This document shows positions 27,817 through 37,844 of a DNA stretch of 64,000 nt, piece by piece. Each line of letters starts with the position of its first letter. Position 1 is the first letter of the stretch. The notes under the pieces are model-generated. The model was not told the DNA's origin and ran no database searches. It was given only the letters and a program-made list of their open reading frames with translations. The position numbers were made by a program, and so were the translations under genes. The stretch is from Paracoxiella cheracis. Lineage in GTDB: Bacteria; Pseudomonadota; Gammaproteobacteria; Coxiellales; Coxiellaceae. The stretch lies in assembly GCF_049348705.1 (NCBI RefSeq), contig NZ_CP186485.1, positions 930,001-994,000 of the forward strand. Direction: 5' to 3'.

Positions 27817-29099
27817 TGTAAACCTTCAGACTTGATCTGACACTCCTGGTCAGTTAGAGTAAAATTTAATTGACCAACCTTAAACAACCAACACGAGGAG
27901 TGTCATTATGACCAGTGTATCCGAAAAGATTATCAAACCCAAATTAGGTTTACTAGAGCTGTCTAAACAATTGGGAAATGTTTCACAAGCCTGCAAGGTT
28001 ATGGGTTATTCACGCGACAGTTTTTACCGTTTCAAAACACTTTATGAAAATGGTGGCGAAGAAGCACTCCATGATATGAGTAAGAAGAAACCGAATGAAA
28101 AAAATAGAGTGCCGTTACATGTAGAAGAAGCGGTAATTGCTTTGGCTATTGAAAACCCAGCGTTAGGTCAGGCACGTGCGGCCAATGAATTACTGGCGCG
28201 AGGCATTATCGTATCGAGCAGCGGAGTTCGTTCGGTGTGGCTACGTAATGATCTAGAGACTTTTAAGAAGCGACTAAAAGCGCTTGAAGCGAAATCGGCG
28301 CAAGACGGTATGTTATTAACGGAAGAACAATGACAAGCATTAGAAAAATCAAAACGAGAAAAAGAAGCGCACGGCGAGATTGAAACAGAACACCCAGGTT
28401 ATTTAGGTTCTCAGGATACGTATTATGTTGGCACGATGAAGGGCGTTGGCCGTATTTATGAGCAGACTTTTGTCGATACCTATAGCAGAATCGCTTTTGC
28501 GAAGTTATACACGGAGAAAACAGCGATGACGGCAGCTCATTTATTAAATGAACGTGTATTGCCATGGTTTAATGAGCAAGGTATCCGATTGCTGCGTATG
28601 CTCACGGATCGCGGGACGGAATATTGTGGAAAAATTGAGAACCACGCCTATCAACTTTATTTAGCAGTTGAAGACATTGACCATTCGAAAACACGCGCAC
28701 GTTCTCCGCAGACCAATGGTATTTGTGAACGTTTTCATAAAACGATTAAACAAGAATTTTATGATGTTGCTTTTCGAAAAAAAATATATCGTTCCCTAGA
28801 AGAATTACAACAAGACGTTGATGCGTGGATCAAAACATATAATGAGGTCAGGCCCCATTCCGGCGAGCGTTGTTATGGAAAAACACCCATGCAAACTTTT
28901 CTTGATGCAAAGCATTTGGCACAAGAAAAAGAATTAGATAAACTATGTAAAACTATTCCAAGCGTGTCGGCAGATGAATTGAATAAGGCGCACAGTAATC
29001 ACGACACGCAACTGGTAGAGGAGTAATTAGAATCCGATCTATCGGACAGAAAATATGTCCGATAAATCTCAACTGTCAGATCAAGTCGAGAGTTCTACA
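27817..29099 (+). mobile_element. IS481-like element, copy 2
   Basis: 1283 bp, ends as in copy 1. Flanks ctgagg / cataac show no direct duplication. Confidence 0.92.
27908..29026 (+). CDS. IS481-family transposase with in-frame UGA
   Basis: 372 codons in a single frame with one internal TGA (28331-28333) after LTEEQ, followed by CAA; the downstream reading QALEKSKREKEAHGEIETEH joins the helix-turn-helix half to the DDE half (VDTYSRIAF, LTDRGTEYCG, ERFHKTIKQEF). The same TGA is in all copies, so either the family spread with two-part expression or readthrough of UGA-C, or the founder was already broken and was moved in trans. Confidence 0.8.
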
Positions 29100-29411
29100 C
29101 ATAACGTGGAGAGAATTGCTACTAATTTTTATTATATCCCAAAACAACACGATACCTTGTTCGATGTGGGCTTATTCTATCATGCGATCAAAGACTATGA
29201 GCGCGCGATAAAGTATTATGAAAAATCACAACAATATTTTGGCTATCAATTTAGCACTTATTATAATAAAGCATTGTGTCAGTATGCATTGGGTAATTTA
29301 ATCGGTGCCTTGGCGAACTTTAGAAGTTCACTAGAAGCCAACCCCGACGCCAAGACTGCCCGCGAGTGGATCGATTATGTTGAAAAAGAACGTGCCGATG
29401 GCATGCTCTAG
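29100..29411 (+). pseudogene. 3' fragment of a TPR protein
   Basis: Reads HNVERIATNFYYIPKQHDT and then two to three tetratricopeptide repeats (HAIKDYERAIKYYEKSQQYF, NKALCQYALGNLIGALANF). The 5' end is replaced by IS481. Its TAG stop shares the CTAG tetramer with the stop of the convergent fumC gene. Confidence 0.7.
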
Positions 29412-30796
29412 CCAGGCTTGACCATTTTTCTTGGGTCGACTGCTTTGTCAAATTCATCTGCCGTTAAATAACCTAACGCCAAACAGGCTTCTTTTAAACT
29501 GGTGCCGTCGTTATAGGCTTTTTTAGCAATTTTAGAGGCTTTGTCGTAACCGATAACTTGATTTAATGCAGTCACTAACATCAATGAGTCTTGTAAGTGT
29601 TCATTGATTTTGTTTTTGTTAGCAGCAATACCGACAACACAGTGTTCGGTGAATGAGCGGCAACTGTCTCCCAATAAATAAATAGATTGTATTAAATTAT
29701 AAGCGATAACCGGTTTATACACGTTTAGCTCAAAATTGCCTTGTGAGCCTGCTATTGTAATCGTGACATCATTACCCATGACTTGGACACAGACCATCGT
29801 CATTGCTTCTGCCTGGGTGGGATTCACTTTGCCAGGCATGATAGAAGAACCAGGTTCATTTGCTGGCAAGGTTAATTCGCCAATGCCGCAACGGGGTCCC
29901 GATGCGAGCCAACGTATGTCGTTTGCAATTTTCATGAGTGAGCAGGCTAATGTTTTTAAAACGCCACTCGTTAAAACTAGTTCATCGTGTGCAGCCATGG
30001 CCGCAAATTTATTTTTGGCAGATACGAAGGGTAGTTGTGTCAACTCAGCAATATGTGCAGAAACTTTTTCAGCAAATTGCGGGTGTGTGTTTAGGCCAGT
30101 GCCGACAGCAGTCCCACCAATCGCTAGTCGATACACATTGGGTAAAATGTTTTGAATCGCTTCGAGATCGTGATCAAGTTGTGTGACATAGCCTGAAAAT
30201 TCTTGGCCGAGTGTCAAAGGCACTGCATCTTGTAAATGTGTTCTGCCAATTTTGATGATGTCTTCAAATTCTTTTTGTTTTTTAGCAAGCGCATTGCGTA
30301 GCATTTTAACGCTTGGAATTAATTGATGATTAAGCATTTCACCCACCGCAATGTGCATGGCAGTGGGGAAGGTATCGTTTGAAGATTGTGACATGTTGAC
30401 ATGATCGTTGGGGTGGATGGGATCTTTGCTCCCCATCTCGCCACCGGCAATCTGAATCGCGCGGTTGCTGATGACCTCATTGGTGTTCATGTTTGTTTGC
30501 GTGCCGCTGCCTGTTTGCCAAATTTTAAGCGGGAAGTGATCGTTTAATTTGCCGGCGATGACTTCATCGGCCGCTTGAGCAATGAGTTTGGCTTTGTCTT
30601 TAGGCAATTTGCCGAGTTCTTCATTCGTCAGCGCGGCTGATTTTTTAAGGATGCCAAAAGCACGTATGAGCTCCGGTGGCATGGTTTCGCGGCCAATCGG
30701 AAAGTTAATCAACGAACGTTGCGTTTGTGCGCCGCCATAGTGACCGGCAGGTACTTCGATTGTGCCCATGCTGTCGGATTCGGTACGTGTTTCCAT
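29408..30796 (-). CDS. fumC: Fumarate hydratase class II
   Basis: 462 aa. Family signature GSSIMPGKVNPTQAEAM, plus SGTQTNMNTNEVI, SSNDTFPTAMH and GRTHLQDAVP, the substrate-binding boxes of the fumarase/aspartase superfamily. Catalyses the reversible hydration of fumarate to malate in the TCA cycle and, unlike class I, needs no iron-sulfur cluster. Complete and apparently intact. It converges on the TPR fragment with a shared CTAG stop. Own promoter presumably in 30797-30922, where nothing else is seen. Confidence 0.97.
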   Translation of the reverse strand: METRTESDSMGTIEVPAGHYGGAQTQRSLINFPIGRETMPPELIRAFGILKKSAALTNEELGKLPKDKAKLIAQAADEVIAGKLNDHFPLKIWQTGSGTQTNMNTNEVISNRAIQIAGGEMGSKDPIHPNDHVNMSQSSNDTFPTAMHIAVGEMLNHQLIPSVKMLRNALAKKQKEFEDIIKIGRTHLQDAVPLTLGQEFSGYVTQLDHDLEAIQNILPNVYRLAIGGTAVGTGLNTHPQFAEKVSAHIAELTQLPFVSAKNKFAAMAAHDELVLTSGVLKTLACSLMKIANDIRWLASGPRCGIGELTLPANEPGSSIMPGKVNPTQAEAMTMVCVQVMGNDVTITIAGSQGNFELNVYKPVIAYNLIQSIYLLGDSCRSFTEHCVVGIAANKNKINEHLQDSLMLVTALNQVIGYDKASKIAKKAYNDGTSLKEACLALGYLTADEFDKAVDPRKMVKPG

Positions 30797-30922
30797 TATT
30801 TTTCCTCAAACTGATTTTTTTTAAAACGTTAGCAGCTTTTTTTTAGCGGGACAAGGGATTCAGGTTGTCGGTGTTCGATAGAGTTTTAGTTGGAATTTCA
30901 ATTGCTATTTCAAAGATGAATG

Positions 30923-30996
30923 TGCCCCGGGCAGGATTCGAACCTGCGACCTGTCCCTTAGGAGGGGACTGCGCTATCCAACTGTGCCACCGGGGC
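30923..30996 (-). tRNA. tRNA-Arg (anticodon CCT)
   Basis: Folds as a 74-nt cloverleaf on the minus strand: acceptor GCCCCGG/CCGGGGC with discriminator A, anticodon stem GTCCC/GGGAC around CTCCTAA (anticodon CCT), T-stem GCAGG/CCTGC with loop TTCGAAT. The D-stem (GCAC/GCGC) has one mismatch. CCA is not encoded. Confidence 0.93.
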
Positions 30997-31335
30997 AGGT
31001 GAGTTATCAAGGGTACAAGGGTGTCTGCTTGAAATCAAACTTCCGTTGTTATAAAACGTTGTGCAACATGGAGGTATGAATTGTGCCGCCGGGGGGGGTA
31101 CGGTGAGAGACAAGGGATATCGGGCGGATAATAAATAGATAGCTTTGCCATAGCATCTGAGAGGGAATTAGATGCCTGTTTCAGCGCTCGCCCATGCGCT
31201 TAAAAAACGTTATAAATCACTATAATAACATAAATTTGTAAGAAATTACTTACAGAATGACGATGAGATATCCGATTTTTATACAGCCCCAATTTGTTTA
31301 ATATTTGCACATAGGGATTGGATAAGGAAATCGAC

Positions 31336-31377
31336 TTGAGATACCAAATGGCATATGGAAGTGCCTAGGTATCTCAA
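31336..31377 (+). promoter_or_regulatory. Structured leader hairpin upstream of two tiny ORFs
   Basis: Arms TTGAGATACC (31336-31345) and GGTATCTCAA (31368-31377), with an inner GGCA/TGCC pairing. It lies about 40 bp before the first of two small membrane ORFs. No T-run follows, so it may be an attenuator or an RNA stability element. The rest of 30997-31335 shows no gene I can support. Confidence 0.5.
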
Positions 31378-31419
31378 ACAAGGAAGCTAAGGATAGACAA
31401 ATACGAAAGGATTGGAAAA

Positions 31420-31503
31420 GTGAAAAATTGGATGTTCGTTACAGTCATTAGTATCAATATAGTTTGGGCATCGATGTTAGTCATTGTCCCACACATTATC
31501 TAA
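31420..31503 (+). CDS. Tiny predicted membrane protein (27 aa)
   Basis: GTG start with a purine-rich region (AAAGGATTGGAAAA) upstream. The product is almost one helix: KNWMFVTVISINIVWASMLV then IVPHII. Small single-pass proteins of this size often act as accessory subunits of membrane complexes; no family is recognised. It precedes a second tiny ORF by 21 bp. Coding status is a judgement from start, ribosome site and hydrophobicity. Confidence 0.4.
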   Translation: MKNWMFVTVISINIVWASMLVIVPHII

Positions 31504-31524
31504 GGAAACCAAGAGGGTATAAAG

Positions 31525-31635
31525 ATGAGTGTTTTATATAAATCGGTTAAGACTAGGATCAGAGCATGGAATTGGCTGAGTTACATTGCCGTCGTGTGTT
31601 ATTTATGCCTAACGTTTTCTATATTGGTGCATTAA
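31525..31635 (+). CDS. Tiny predicted membrane protein (36 aa)
   Basis: ATG preceded by GAGGG at a good distance. The basic N-terminus MSVLYKSVKTRIRAW is followed by one membrane helix (LSYIAVVCYLCLTFSILV), giving a likely N-in topology. A further GGAGG with a following ATG at 31659 appears to open a third gene, but IS481 begins at 31660 and removes it. The pair may be the start of an operon destroyed by the IS. Confidence 0.45.
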   Translation: MSVLYKSVKTRIRAWNWLSYIAVVCYLCLTFSILVH

Positions 31636-32788
31636 AAGGATTTATGGAGGGTGATAAAATGTAAACCTTCAGACTTGATCTGACACTCCTGGTCAGTTAG
31701 AGTAAAATTTAATTGACCAACCTTAAACAACCAACACGAGGAGTGTCATTATGACCAGTGTATCCGAAAAGATTATCAAACCCAAATTAGGTTTACTAGA
31801 GCTGTCTAAACAATTGGGAAATGTTTCACAAGCCTGTAAGGTTATGGGTTATTCACGCGACAGTTTTTACCGTTTCAAAACACTTTATGAAAATGGTGGC
31901 GAAGAAGCACTCCATGATATGAGTAAGAAGAAACCGAATGAAAAAAATAGAGTGCCGCTACATGTAGAAGAAGGGGTAATTGCTTTGGCTATTGAAAACC
32001 CAGCGTTAGGTCAGGCACGTGCGGCCAATGAATTACTGGCGCGAGGCATTATCGTATCGAGCAGCGGAGTTCGTTCGGTGTGGCTACGTAATGATCTAGA
32101 GACTTTTAAGAAGCGACTAAAAGCGCTTGAAGCGAAATCGGCGCAAGACGGTATGTTATTAACGGAAGAACAATGACAAGCATTAGAAAAATCAAAACGA
32201 GAAAAAGAAGCGCACGGCGAGATTGAAACAGAACACCCAGGTTATTTAGGTTCTCAGGATACGTATTATGTTGGCACGATGAAGGGCGTTGGCCGTATTT
32301 ATGAGCAGACTTTTGTCGATACCTATAGCAGAATCGCTTTTGCGAAGTTATACACGGAGAAAACAGCGATGACGGCAGCTCATTTATTAAATGAACGTGT
32401 ATTGCCATGGTTTAATGAGCAAGGTATCCGATTGCTGCGTATGCTCACGGATCGCGGGACGGAATATTGTGGAAAAATTGAGAACCACGCCTATCAACTT
32501 TATTTAGCAGTTGAAGACATTGACCATTCGAAAACACGCGCACGTTCTCCGCAGACCAATGGTATTTGTGAACGTTTTCATAAAACGATTAAACAAGAAT
32601 TTTATGATGTTGCTTTTCGAAAAAAAATATATCGTTCCCTAGAAGAATTACAACAAGACGTTGATGCGTGGATCAAAACATATAATGAGGTCAGGCCCCA
32701 TTCCGGCGAGCGTTGTTATGGAAAAACACCCATGCAAACTTTTCTTGATGCAAAGCATTTGGCACAAGAAAAAGAATTAGATAAACTA

Positions 32789-33798
32789 ACCTGAGTTCTG
32801 TATAAGAAAAGGAATAAGTGAATGAAATAATTGAAAAAAAGACCGGAACCGCTAAAATTTAGCTCCAAAATTACAGCTAAATAATGTAACAGGAGTTAAT
32901 CATGTTGGCACCGGTCACGGAGATTTTTTGTGATATGGATGATTTTTGCAAGGATTATTTGAAAGGTCAATCAAAGTATTTGCTACCGAACCCAGACAGA
33001 AAACGAGATCGAGCGATGCAAATGAGCTTGTCTGAAATTGGCACCATCATTGTGTTGTTTCAAATGAGTCACTATCGCACATTTAAGGATTTTTATTGTG
33101 GATGTGTTTTACAAGACATGAAGAAGTATTTTCCTACGGCGCTGAGTTACACACGTTTTGTCGCCTGCCAATCAGCAGCGCTAATGATGCTCGCCGCCTA
33201 TTTGCTTTCGAGAAAGGGCAAACACACGGGATTGTATTATATTGACTCAACTACACTACGCGTATGCCACAATAAACGAATTTATCGAAACAAGGTTTTC
33301 AAAGGCATTGCTAAACGCAGTAAAAGCACAATGGGCTGGGTTTACGGCTTTAAACTACATATTGTGATTAATCATCAAGGGGAATTAATCCGTTTTTGTT
33401 TAACGAAAGGGAACGTGGATGATCGCGCTGTTGTTAGAAAATTAATGGCTAATTTAAAGGGGTTGGGCGCTGGCGATAAAGGGTATCTTGGAAAAGATCT
33501 TGCGGACGATTTGGCAAAACACGATTTAAAATTTGTGACAAAAGTCCGTAAAAATATGAAGAACAAAATGCTTTCTGCATTTGAAAAGTTTTTCCTAAAA
33601 CAACGTGGCATCGTAGAAACGATTATCGATCAGTTGAAAAACTTGTATCATGTTGAGCATTCGCGTCATCGTAGTCCGATTAATTTTTTAGTCAATACCC
33701 TTGCAGCGCTAATTGCCTATTCTTGGCGACCAAACAAACCAGGAATAAAAACCAACAATATAAAGAATAATTTATACGCAGTTATCCAGAACTGAGGT
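32789..33798 (+). mobile_element. IS982-like element, copy 2 (intact)
   Basis: 1010 bp, ends ACCTGAGTTCTG / CAGAACTGAGGT, 7-bp target duplication TAAACTA (32782-32788, 33799-33805) within the IS481 transposase gene. It is the reference for the empty site of the 249-bp repeat. Confidence 0.95.
32902..33795 (+). CDS. IS982-family transposase
   Basis: 297 aa, intact. Catalytic residues: Asp in YYIDSTTLRVCHNKR, Asp in GAGDKGYLGKDL, Glu in RGIVETIIDQLKN. The GWVYGFKLHIVIN strand and the C-terminal NTLAALIAYSW are typical of the family. It ends three bases before the right terminus of the element. Confidence 0.95.
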   Translation: MLAPVTEIFCDMDDFCKDYLKGQSKYLLPNPDRKRDRAMQMSLSEIGTIIVLFQMSHYRTFKDFYCGCVLQDMKKYFPTALSYTRFVACQSAALMMLAAYLLSRKGKHTGLYYIDSTTLRVCHNKRIYRNKVFKGIAKRSKSTMGWVYGFKLHIVINHQGELIRFCLTKGNVDDRAVVRKLMANLKGLGAGDKGYLGKDLADDLAKHDLKFVTKVRKNMKNKMLSAFEKFFLKQRGIVETIIDQLKNLYHVEHSRHRSPINFLVNTLAALIAYSWRPNKPGIKTNNIKNNLYAVIQN

Positions 33799-33959
33799 TA
33801 AACTATGTAAAACTATTCCAAGCGTGTCGGCAGATGAATTGAATAAGGCGCACAGTAATCACGACACGCAACTGGTAGAGGAGTAATTAGAATCCGATCT
33901 ATCGGACAGAAAATATGTCCGATAAATCTCAACTGTCAGATCAAGTCGAGAGTTCTACA

Positions 33960-34809
33960 AGTGAGGGAAGATCATTTTGTTCGTTAAGCGAGGCAAATAA
34001 ACGACTCATCCCCATTTCTTTTGGCACGTCCACTTCTAAGGTCGTATCATCAAGCTTCCAAAAACGAAATCCTGCAACCTCAGGAATATCCACTAACGGC
34101 TCTTGCAAATAAAGAATGAAGCGCTCTGCTTCCAGTTGTTTCAAAATGTTCGACATCGAGGTGTACTCAATAATTTCACCTTCATCAATAATTGCCACTT
34201 GCGACATAAATTTTCAGCCTCTTCCAGATAATGTGTCGTTAAAATAATCGTCGTACCTCGCTTGTTCAAATCCGTTAGGAATTGCCACATTGACCGACGA
34301 ATCTCAATATCGACCCCTGCGGTCGGTTCATCCAAGATCAGCATGCGTGGCTCATGAATTAAGGCGCGCGCAATCATGAAGCGACGTTTGAGTCCCCCCG
34401 ATAATGAGCGAAGCGGCATATTACGTTTATCCCAGAGTCCGAGCTGACGAAGGTATTTCTCAGCTCTAACCTGAGCGATTTTCCGAGGAATTCCATAAAA
34501 ACCAGCCTGATTTAAAATCACCCGGTACATTTTCTCAAAAATATTGAAATTAAACTCTTGGGGCACAACGCCCAAACATGACTTGGCCTTGGCAAATTCG
34601 GTATCAATATCATGGTCATAGATTGAAACCGTACCGGAGGTTTTGTTTACTAAGGAAGTAACGATGCCAATCGTCGTCGATTTTCCTGCTCCATTTGGAC
34701 CCAGCAAGGCGAAAAAATCGCCGTCTTCAACAGAAAAGCTTATTCCTTTAAGAGCTTGCACACCATTTTTATAGGTTTTTTTTAGGTTTTCGATCTTTAA
34801 TGCTTTCAT
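33960..34809 (-). pseudogene. yadG: YadG-like ABC-2 exporter ATPase, frameshifted and truncated
   Basis: The N-terminal part is a normal ABC ATPase: GPNGAGKST (Walker A), RSLSGGLKRR (signature), MLILDEPTAGVD (Walker B), TTHYLEEAENLCR. Immediately after LCR a one-base deletion (TGTCGCAAGTG, where CGC CAA GTG is expected) throws the frame; the correct continuation, VAIIDEGEIIEYTSM, is in another frame to 33960, where IS481 cuts it before the normal end. The partner permease is missing. Probably non-functional. Confidence 0.88.
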
Positions 34810-34957
34810 GAGGCTTACTATCGCTTAAGGGAAATAAGGAATCAAGGGGGTTCAGGTAGTTAAGTGAGAAATTTCAACTGCGAGAAAGAAATATTAGGTG
34901 AGCCAGAGTAGCAAAAAATTCGACTCGGCCCGTAAGCAATTGAAGTTTATTTTGCGC

Positions 34958-35592
34958 TCAATAAGCAGGTTGCTCTTCTCTCGGCTTCGCGATTCTCACC
35001 ACCAGCGAACGACCGCCCAGCTCTCGGCCATGAGCAGCCAAGGCCTTAGCGGCTTGTTTGGCACTTTGGTAGGTGACGAAAGCATAGCCTTTCGATCGTC
35101 CTGTTTTGAAATTTCGGATGATTTTAATCGCTTGAATCCCTCCGAACCGAGAAAAGTAGCCTCGTAAATCAGTCTCATCCAGGCGATAAGGTAAATTACC
35201 TACATAAATCTGCTCATTAGTATAATCAGCTAAAGATTTATCAATAGGCATCTTGCCTCTCGTCGCCATCTTAATGATGGTAACAACTGCAACCAAGCGT
35301 GTCGCGATGCTCGTGATAGATTATTGCCATCCCTGTCAATAATCGACTCGCAATACGCGACAACTTAAATAGCCGCGGACGTCCTCGTCGCCCGCGCTCC
35401 GCGACCTCACGGCTCGACTACGCACGGGCTCTCAAATGACTTGACGGCTCGTAAAGATTTTTTGCAGTCGCTTACGCTCGGCAAAAAATCCGAGCCTACC
35501 GCGGAATACGCGCCTTCGCTTCGCTCTCCATGGCGCGCATCGGTGAGGATAATGAAACTAAAAATGATAAGTAAGATTGCGTCTATTGTCAT
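34958..35592 (-). pseudogene. RRM RNA-binding protein gene, interrupted by the 249-bp repeat
   Basis: The downstream part (34958-35293) encodes one RNA-recognition motif: RNP2 IYVGNL, RNP1 KGYAFVTY. Upstream of the repeat an ATG at 35592 opens a strongly hydrophobic stretch (MTIDAILLIIFSFIILT), and the RRM side begins VAVVTIIKM; together they would make one N-terminal membrane anchor. Simple removal of the 249 bp leaves the halves one base out of frame, so either one base was lost at this site or the RRM gene really starts later, at MPIDKSLADY. As is, at most the RRM part can be translated. Confidence 0.7.
35294..35542 (-). mobile_element. 249-bp repeat, copy D, at the RRM gene
   Basis: Same 249 bases, sense to the RRM gene. 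Flanks on the + strand are CTGCAAC and GTGAGGATAATG; no duplication. The element's last codon plus the flank offers a TTG start in frame with the RRM. Confidence 0.92.
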
Positions 35593-35647
35593 GGCTTCCT
35601 ACCATATCTCAATGTTAAACAAGGTGTTATCCGTTATTAGATTGTAG

Positions 35648-36279
35648 TGACGCAATAAGGCGTTGTAAAGACATCCCCTCTAAAAATATTTAGAAAGCTG
35701 TCCTTTCAAAGAAACGAGCCCTTACTTCTTGCCAAATGCCTAACACAACCAACCTGTTTTTGACTCAAAAATATTCTTTAGCGGTCACTATATTCTAAAT
35801 TCTAAAAAACTGACTGGCTAACATTCAAAATCATCAATTTTTATGTTTACATTAAATTGATTGTTGGCGAATTAAAATTTTCAAGTAAAACTACTTAAGT
35901 ATATAAAAAATCAGATTTATTATTCGTGCGAATACAAAAATTATTAACGATTTCGTGCTTGCGGCATAACAGCGTACTGTGCTATAAACTTTAATCTTAC
36001 TTAGCATATAGTAGAGCGCTCAATGAAACTGGATATTTTTTACAATCAAGCTGTTAATCATGCGATATTGGTATCCTCCTCCATGCGCTATGTGAGAAGC
36101 TGCCTCTTCTAGTGTCTCATCATTTACTTTACGCTGGCTAGGAGAGGGAAATAAAAACGCTGCGTAAAACACATCTGAAACATTATTTATAAGGATAAAA
36201 AATAAAAAATATTTATTAATTAGGCAATTGTGACAGGGTAGTTGCGGCCTAAAGAAGACGGCAAATAGGAGAACTACTC
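35648..36279. other. AT-rich non-coding region before lbtU
   Basis: About 630 bp with no supportable gene. It contains a perfect 14-bp palindrome TATTCGTGCGAATA at 35921-35934 and a smaller one, ACTTAAGT, at about 35892, either of which could be an operator. I see no clear Fur box despite the iron-related porin downstream. Confidence 0.5.
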
Positions 36280-37722
36280 ATGTCATCTAAACTGTCCGTG
36301 TCAGCTATTGGCTTATGCGTTTGCAGCGCATTGAGTTGTAGCGCTTATGCTCAAAATCAACACATCAATAGTAATCAACAAATAAACCAACGCATTAATT
36401 ACTTGCAACATCAAATTGATGAATTAAAAACGCAGGTGAGCAAAAATAAAAAACGAAAAAAACAAACATCAAAGTCTAGCTCGAGTGCGTTACCGCATCC
36501 AGATCATTATGGAGCGATGCACAGGAGAAAATGTCAATATAGTCCATCCCGTGTAAGTATCGGTCCTTATCTTACAAAAGATACTCTTTACGATGGTTCG
36601 GAGTTGATTGTGAATACTCCTTCCGTTCGGGAAGCGGCGAGCCTACTTATGGCACAAGCTAAGTTACAAGAAGAGTGTGAGGAACTTGCTGTGTCCGGTC
36701 CTGCCTACCCACGTTTGGTTTTTAGTGGTTCTTTAGAAGGGCAAGCTTCCTACTCAAACCCTTATCAAGGCTCATCTGTTAATAACATTAATTTAAGTGG
36801 TGCAGAGTTAGACACTTGGATTCAAGCATCACCCTGGATTCACGGTTTTATGGCACTGGATTATGATCCGGATGATTTGAACAATGGTTCGAAGCTTTTT
36901 CTAAACCGAGCATTTATCGTTCTTGGTAATTTAAATCGATTCCCGGTATATACGGAAATCGGGCAAATTTACGTACCCTTCGGTCGATACAGTAGTTTGT
37001 TCATCACTGCACCGACCACACAAGGGCTAGGACGCACCCGAGCACGATCGCTTGTTTTAGGTTTTCAGCAAACAGGTGACAATCGCTTTAATGCAGAAAT
37101 TTACGGCTTCCAAGGGTTAACTAACAACATCAATAAGACAAACACAACTAACGAAGGTGGCGCCGATGCGGGTTACACTTTCAGTTTGGGCAGAGTTAGC
37201 GGTTACTTGGGCGGCAGTGTGATTTCTAACCTTGCAGATTCGCAAGGGTTTCAAGCAACTTCTTTTTTAAATAATGAAACACAAATTCATGGTGTCTCGG
37301 CTTATGACTTTTATGGTTCGCTAACGATAAAGCCAGTGACATTCATTGCTGAGTTCATTAAGGCAATGAGTAGCTTCAATATTGTTGATGTTGCTTACCA
37401 AAACAACGGTGCGCGCCCTAGTGCATACAACTTCGAAGTGGATTTCAGCTTTAACACGGGAAGCAAGGAAAGTGCGATTGGCTTGACTTATCAAGGATCA
37501 AGTCAAGCGTTAGCGTTAGGTTTACCCGAGCATCGTTATGGCGTAGTTTATTCGGTTGTCATTTGGGAAAATACCCAATTGAGACTTGAGTACCGTCATG
37601 ATATTAATTACCCCACGAGTGCAGCAACAACAGATCCAGTCAACCCAACACCTGGTAATGTTGCAAGCGATCTTGGTCAGTCCGATAACGCTGTAACTGC
37701 ACAATTTGACTTATATTTTTAA
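36280..37722 (+). CDS. lbtU: LbtU-family outer-membrane siderophore porin
   Basis: 480 aa. Signal peptide (LSVSAIGLCVCSALSCSAYA), a short coiled coil (INQRINYLQHQIDELKTQV) and a predicted beta-barrel of alternating strands (YSFSLGRVSGYLGGS-like) ending in an aromatic residue (AQFDLYF), as outer-membrane proteins do. The layout is that of LbtU, the legiobactin receptor of Legionella, with relatives in Coxiella and Francisella. Ribosome site AGGAG before the ATG. It is TonB-independent in Legionella; the substrate here is unknown. Confidence 0.82.
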   Translation: MSSKLSVSAIGLCVCSALSCSAYAQNQHINSNQQINQRINYLQHQIDELKTQVSKNKKRKKQTSKSSSSALPHPDHYGAMHRRKCQYSPSRVSIGPYLTKDTLYDGSELIVNTPSVREAASLLMAQAKLQEECEELAVSGPAYPRLVFSGSLEGQASYSNPYQGSSVNNINLSGAELDTWIQASPWIHGFMALDYDPDDLNNGSKLFLNRAFIVLGNLNRFPVYTEIGQIYVPFGRYSSLFITAPTTQGLGRTRARSLVLGFQQTGDNRFNAEIYGFQGLTNNINKTNTTNEGGADAGYTFSLGRVSGYLGGSVISNLADSQGFQATSFLNNETQIHGVSAYDFYGSLTIKPVTFIAEFIKAMSSFNIVDVAYQNNGARPSAYNFEVDFSFNTGSKESAIGLTYQGSSQALALGLPEHRYGVVYSVVIWENTQLRLEYRHDINYPTSAATTDPVNPTPGNVASDLGQSDNAVTAQFDLYF

Positions 37723-37844
37723 AATAAAACCATTCAGGTTTAACCAAACTGGGCCGAAAGTTTGACAAATTCGAAAAGAATTTTCGGCTCAGGTTGACCG
37801 GGTGGAAGTGCCACTTGTGGCCAAATATAAAAGGATTTTTAGAC

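Larger units (their letters stand above)
31751..33886 (+). pseudogene. IS481-family transposase, internal UGA, split by IS982
   Basis: Same protein as at 27908-29026, with the conserved TGA after LTEEQ and an A-to-G change in the first half (EEGVIAL). The last ~25 codons are separated by IS982 inserted after KELDKL. Both catalytic Asp and the Glu lie before the break. Confidence 0.88.
31660..33959 (+). mobile_element. IS481-like element, copy 3, with nested IS982
   Basis: 2300 bp = 1283 bp IS481 + 1010 bp IS982 + 7 bp duplication. The genes on the two sides are unrelated (tiny ORFs left, yadG right) and no duplication flanks it, suggesting a deletion or rearrangement ended at this copy. Confidence 0.9.

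Noticed and set aside
28263..28565. 100-aa ORF antisense to IS481 (MAIHVHLINELPSSLFSP)
   Set aside because: Repeats identically in each IS481 copy because the element repeats; antisense shadow of the transposase with no family match.
27711..29411. One TPR gene interrupted by IS481 copy 2
   Set aside because: The halves are in different phase and no duplication flanks the IS, so joining them is not supported.
35407..35592. Recurring reading DARHGERSEGAYSAVGSDF at the ends of several ORFs as a conserved protein domain
   Set aside because: It is simply the translation of the 249-bp repeat in one frame (phase 2) in three hosts, ending at the same TGA; other hosts read other frames.
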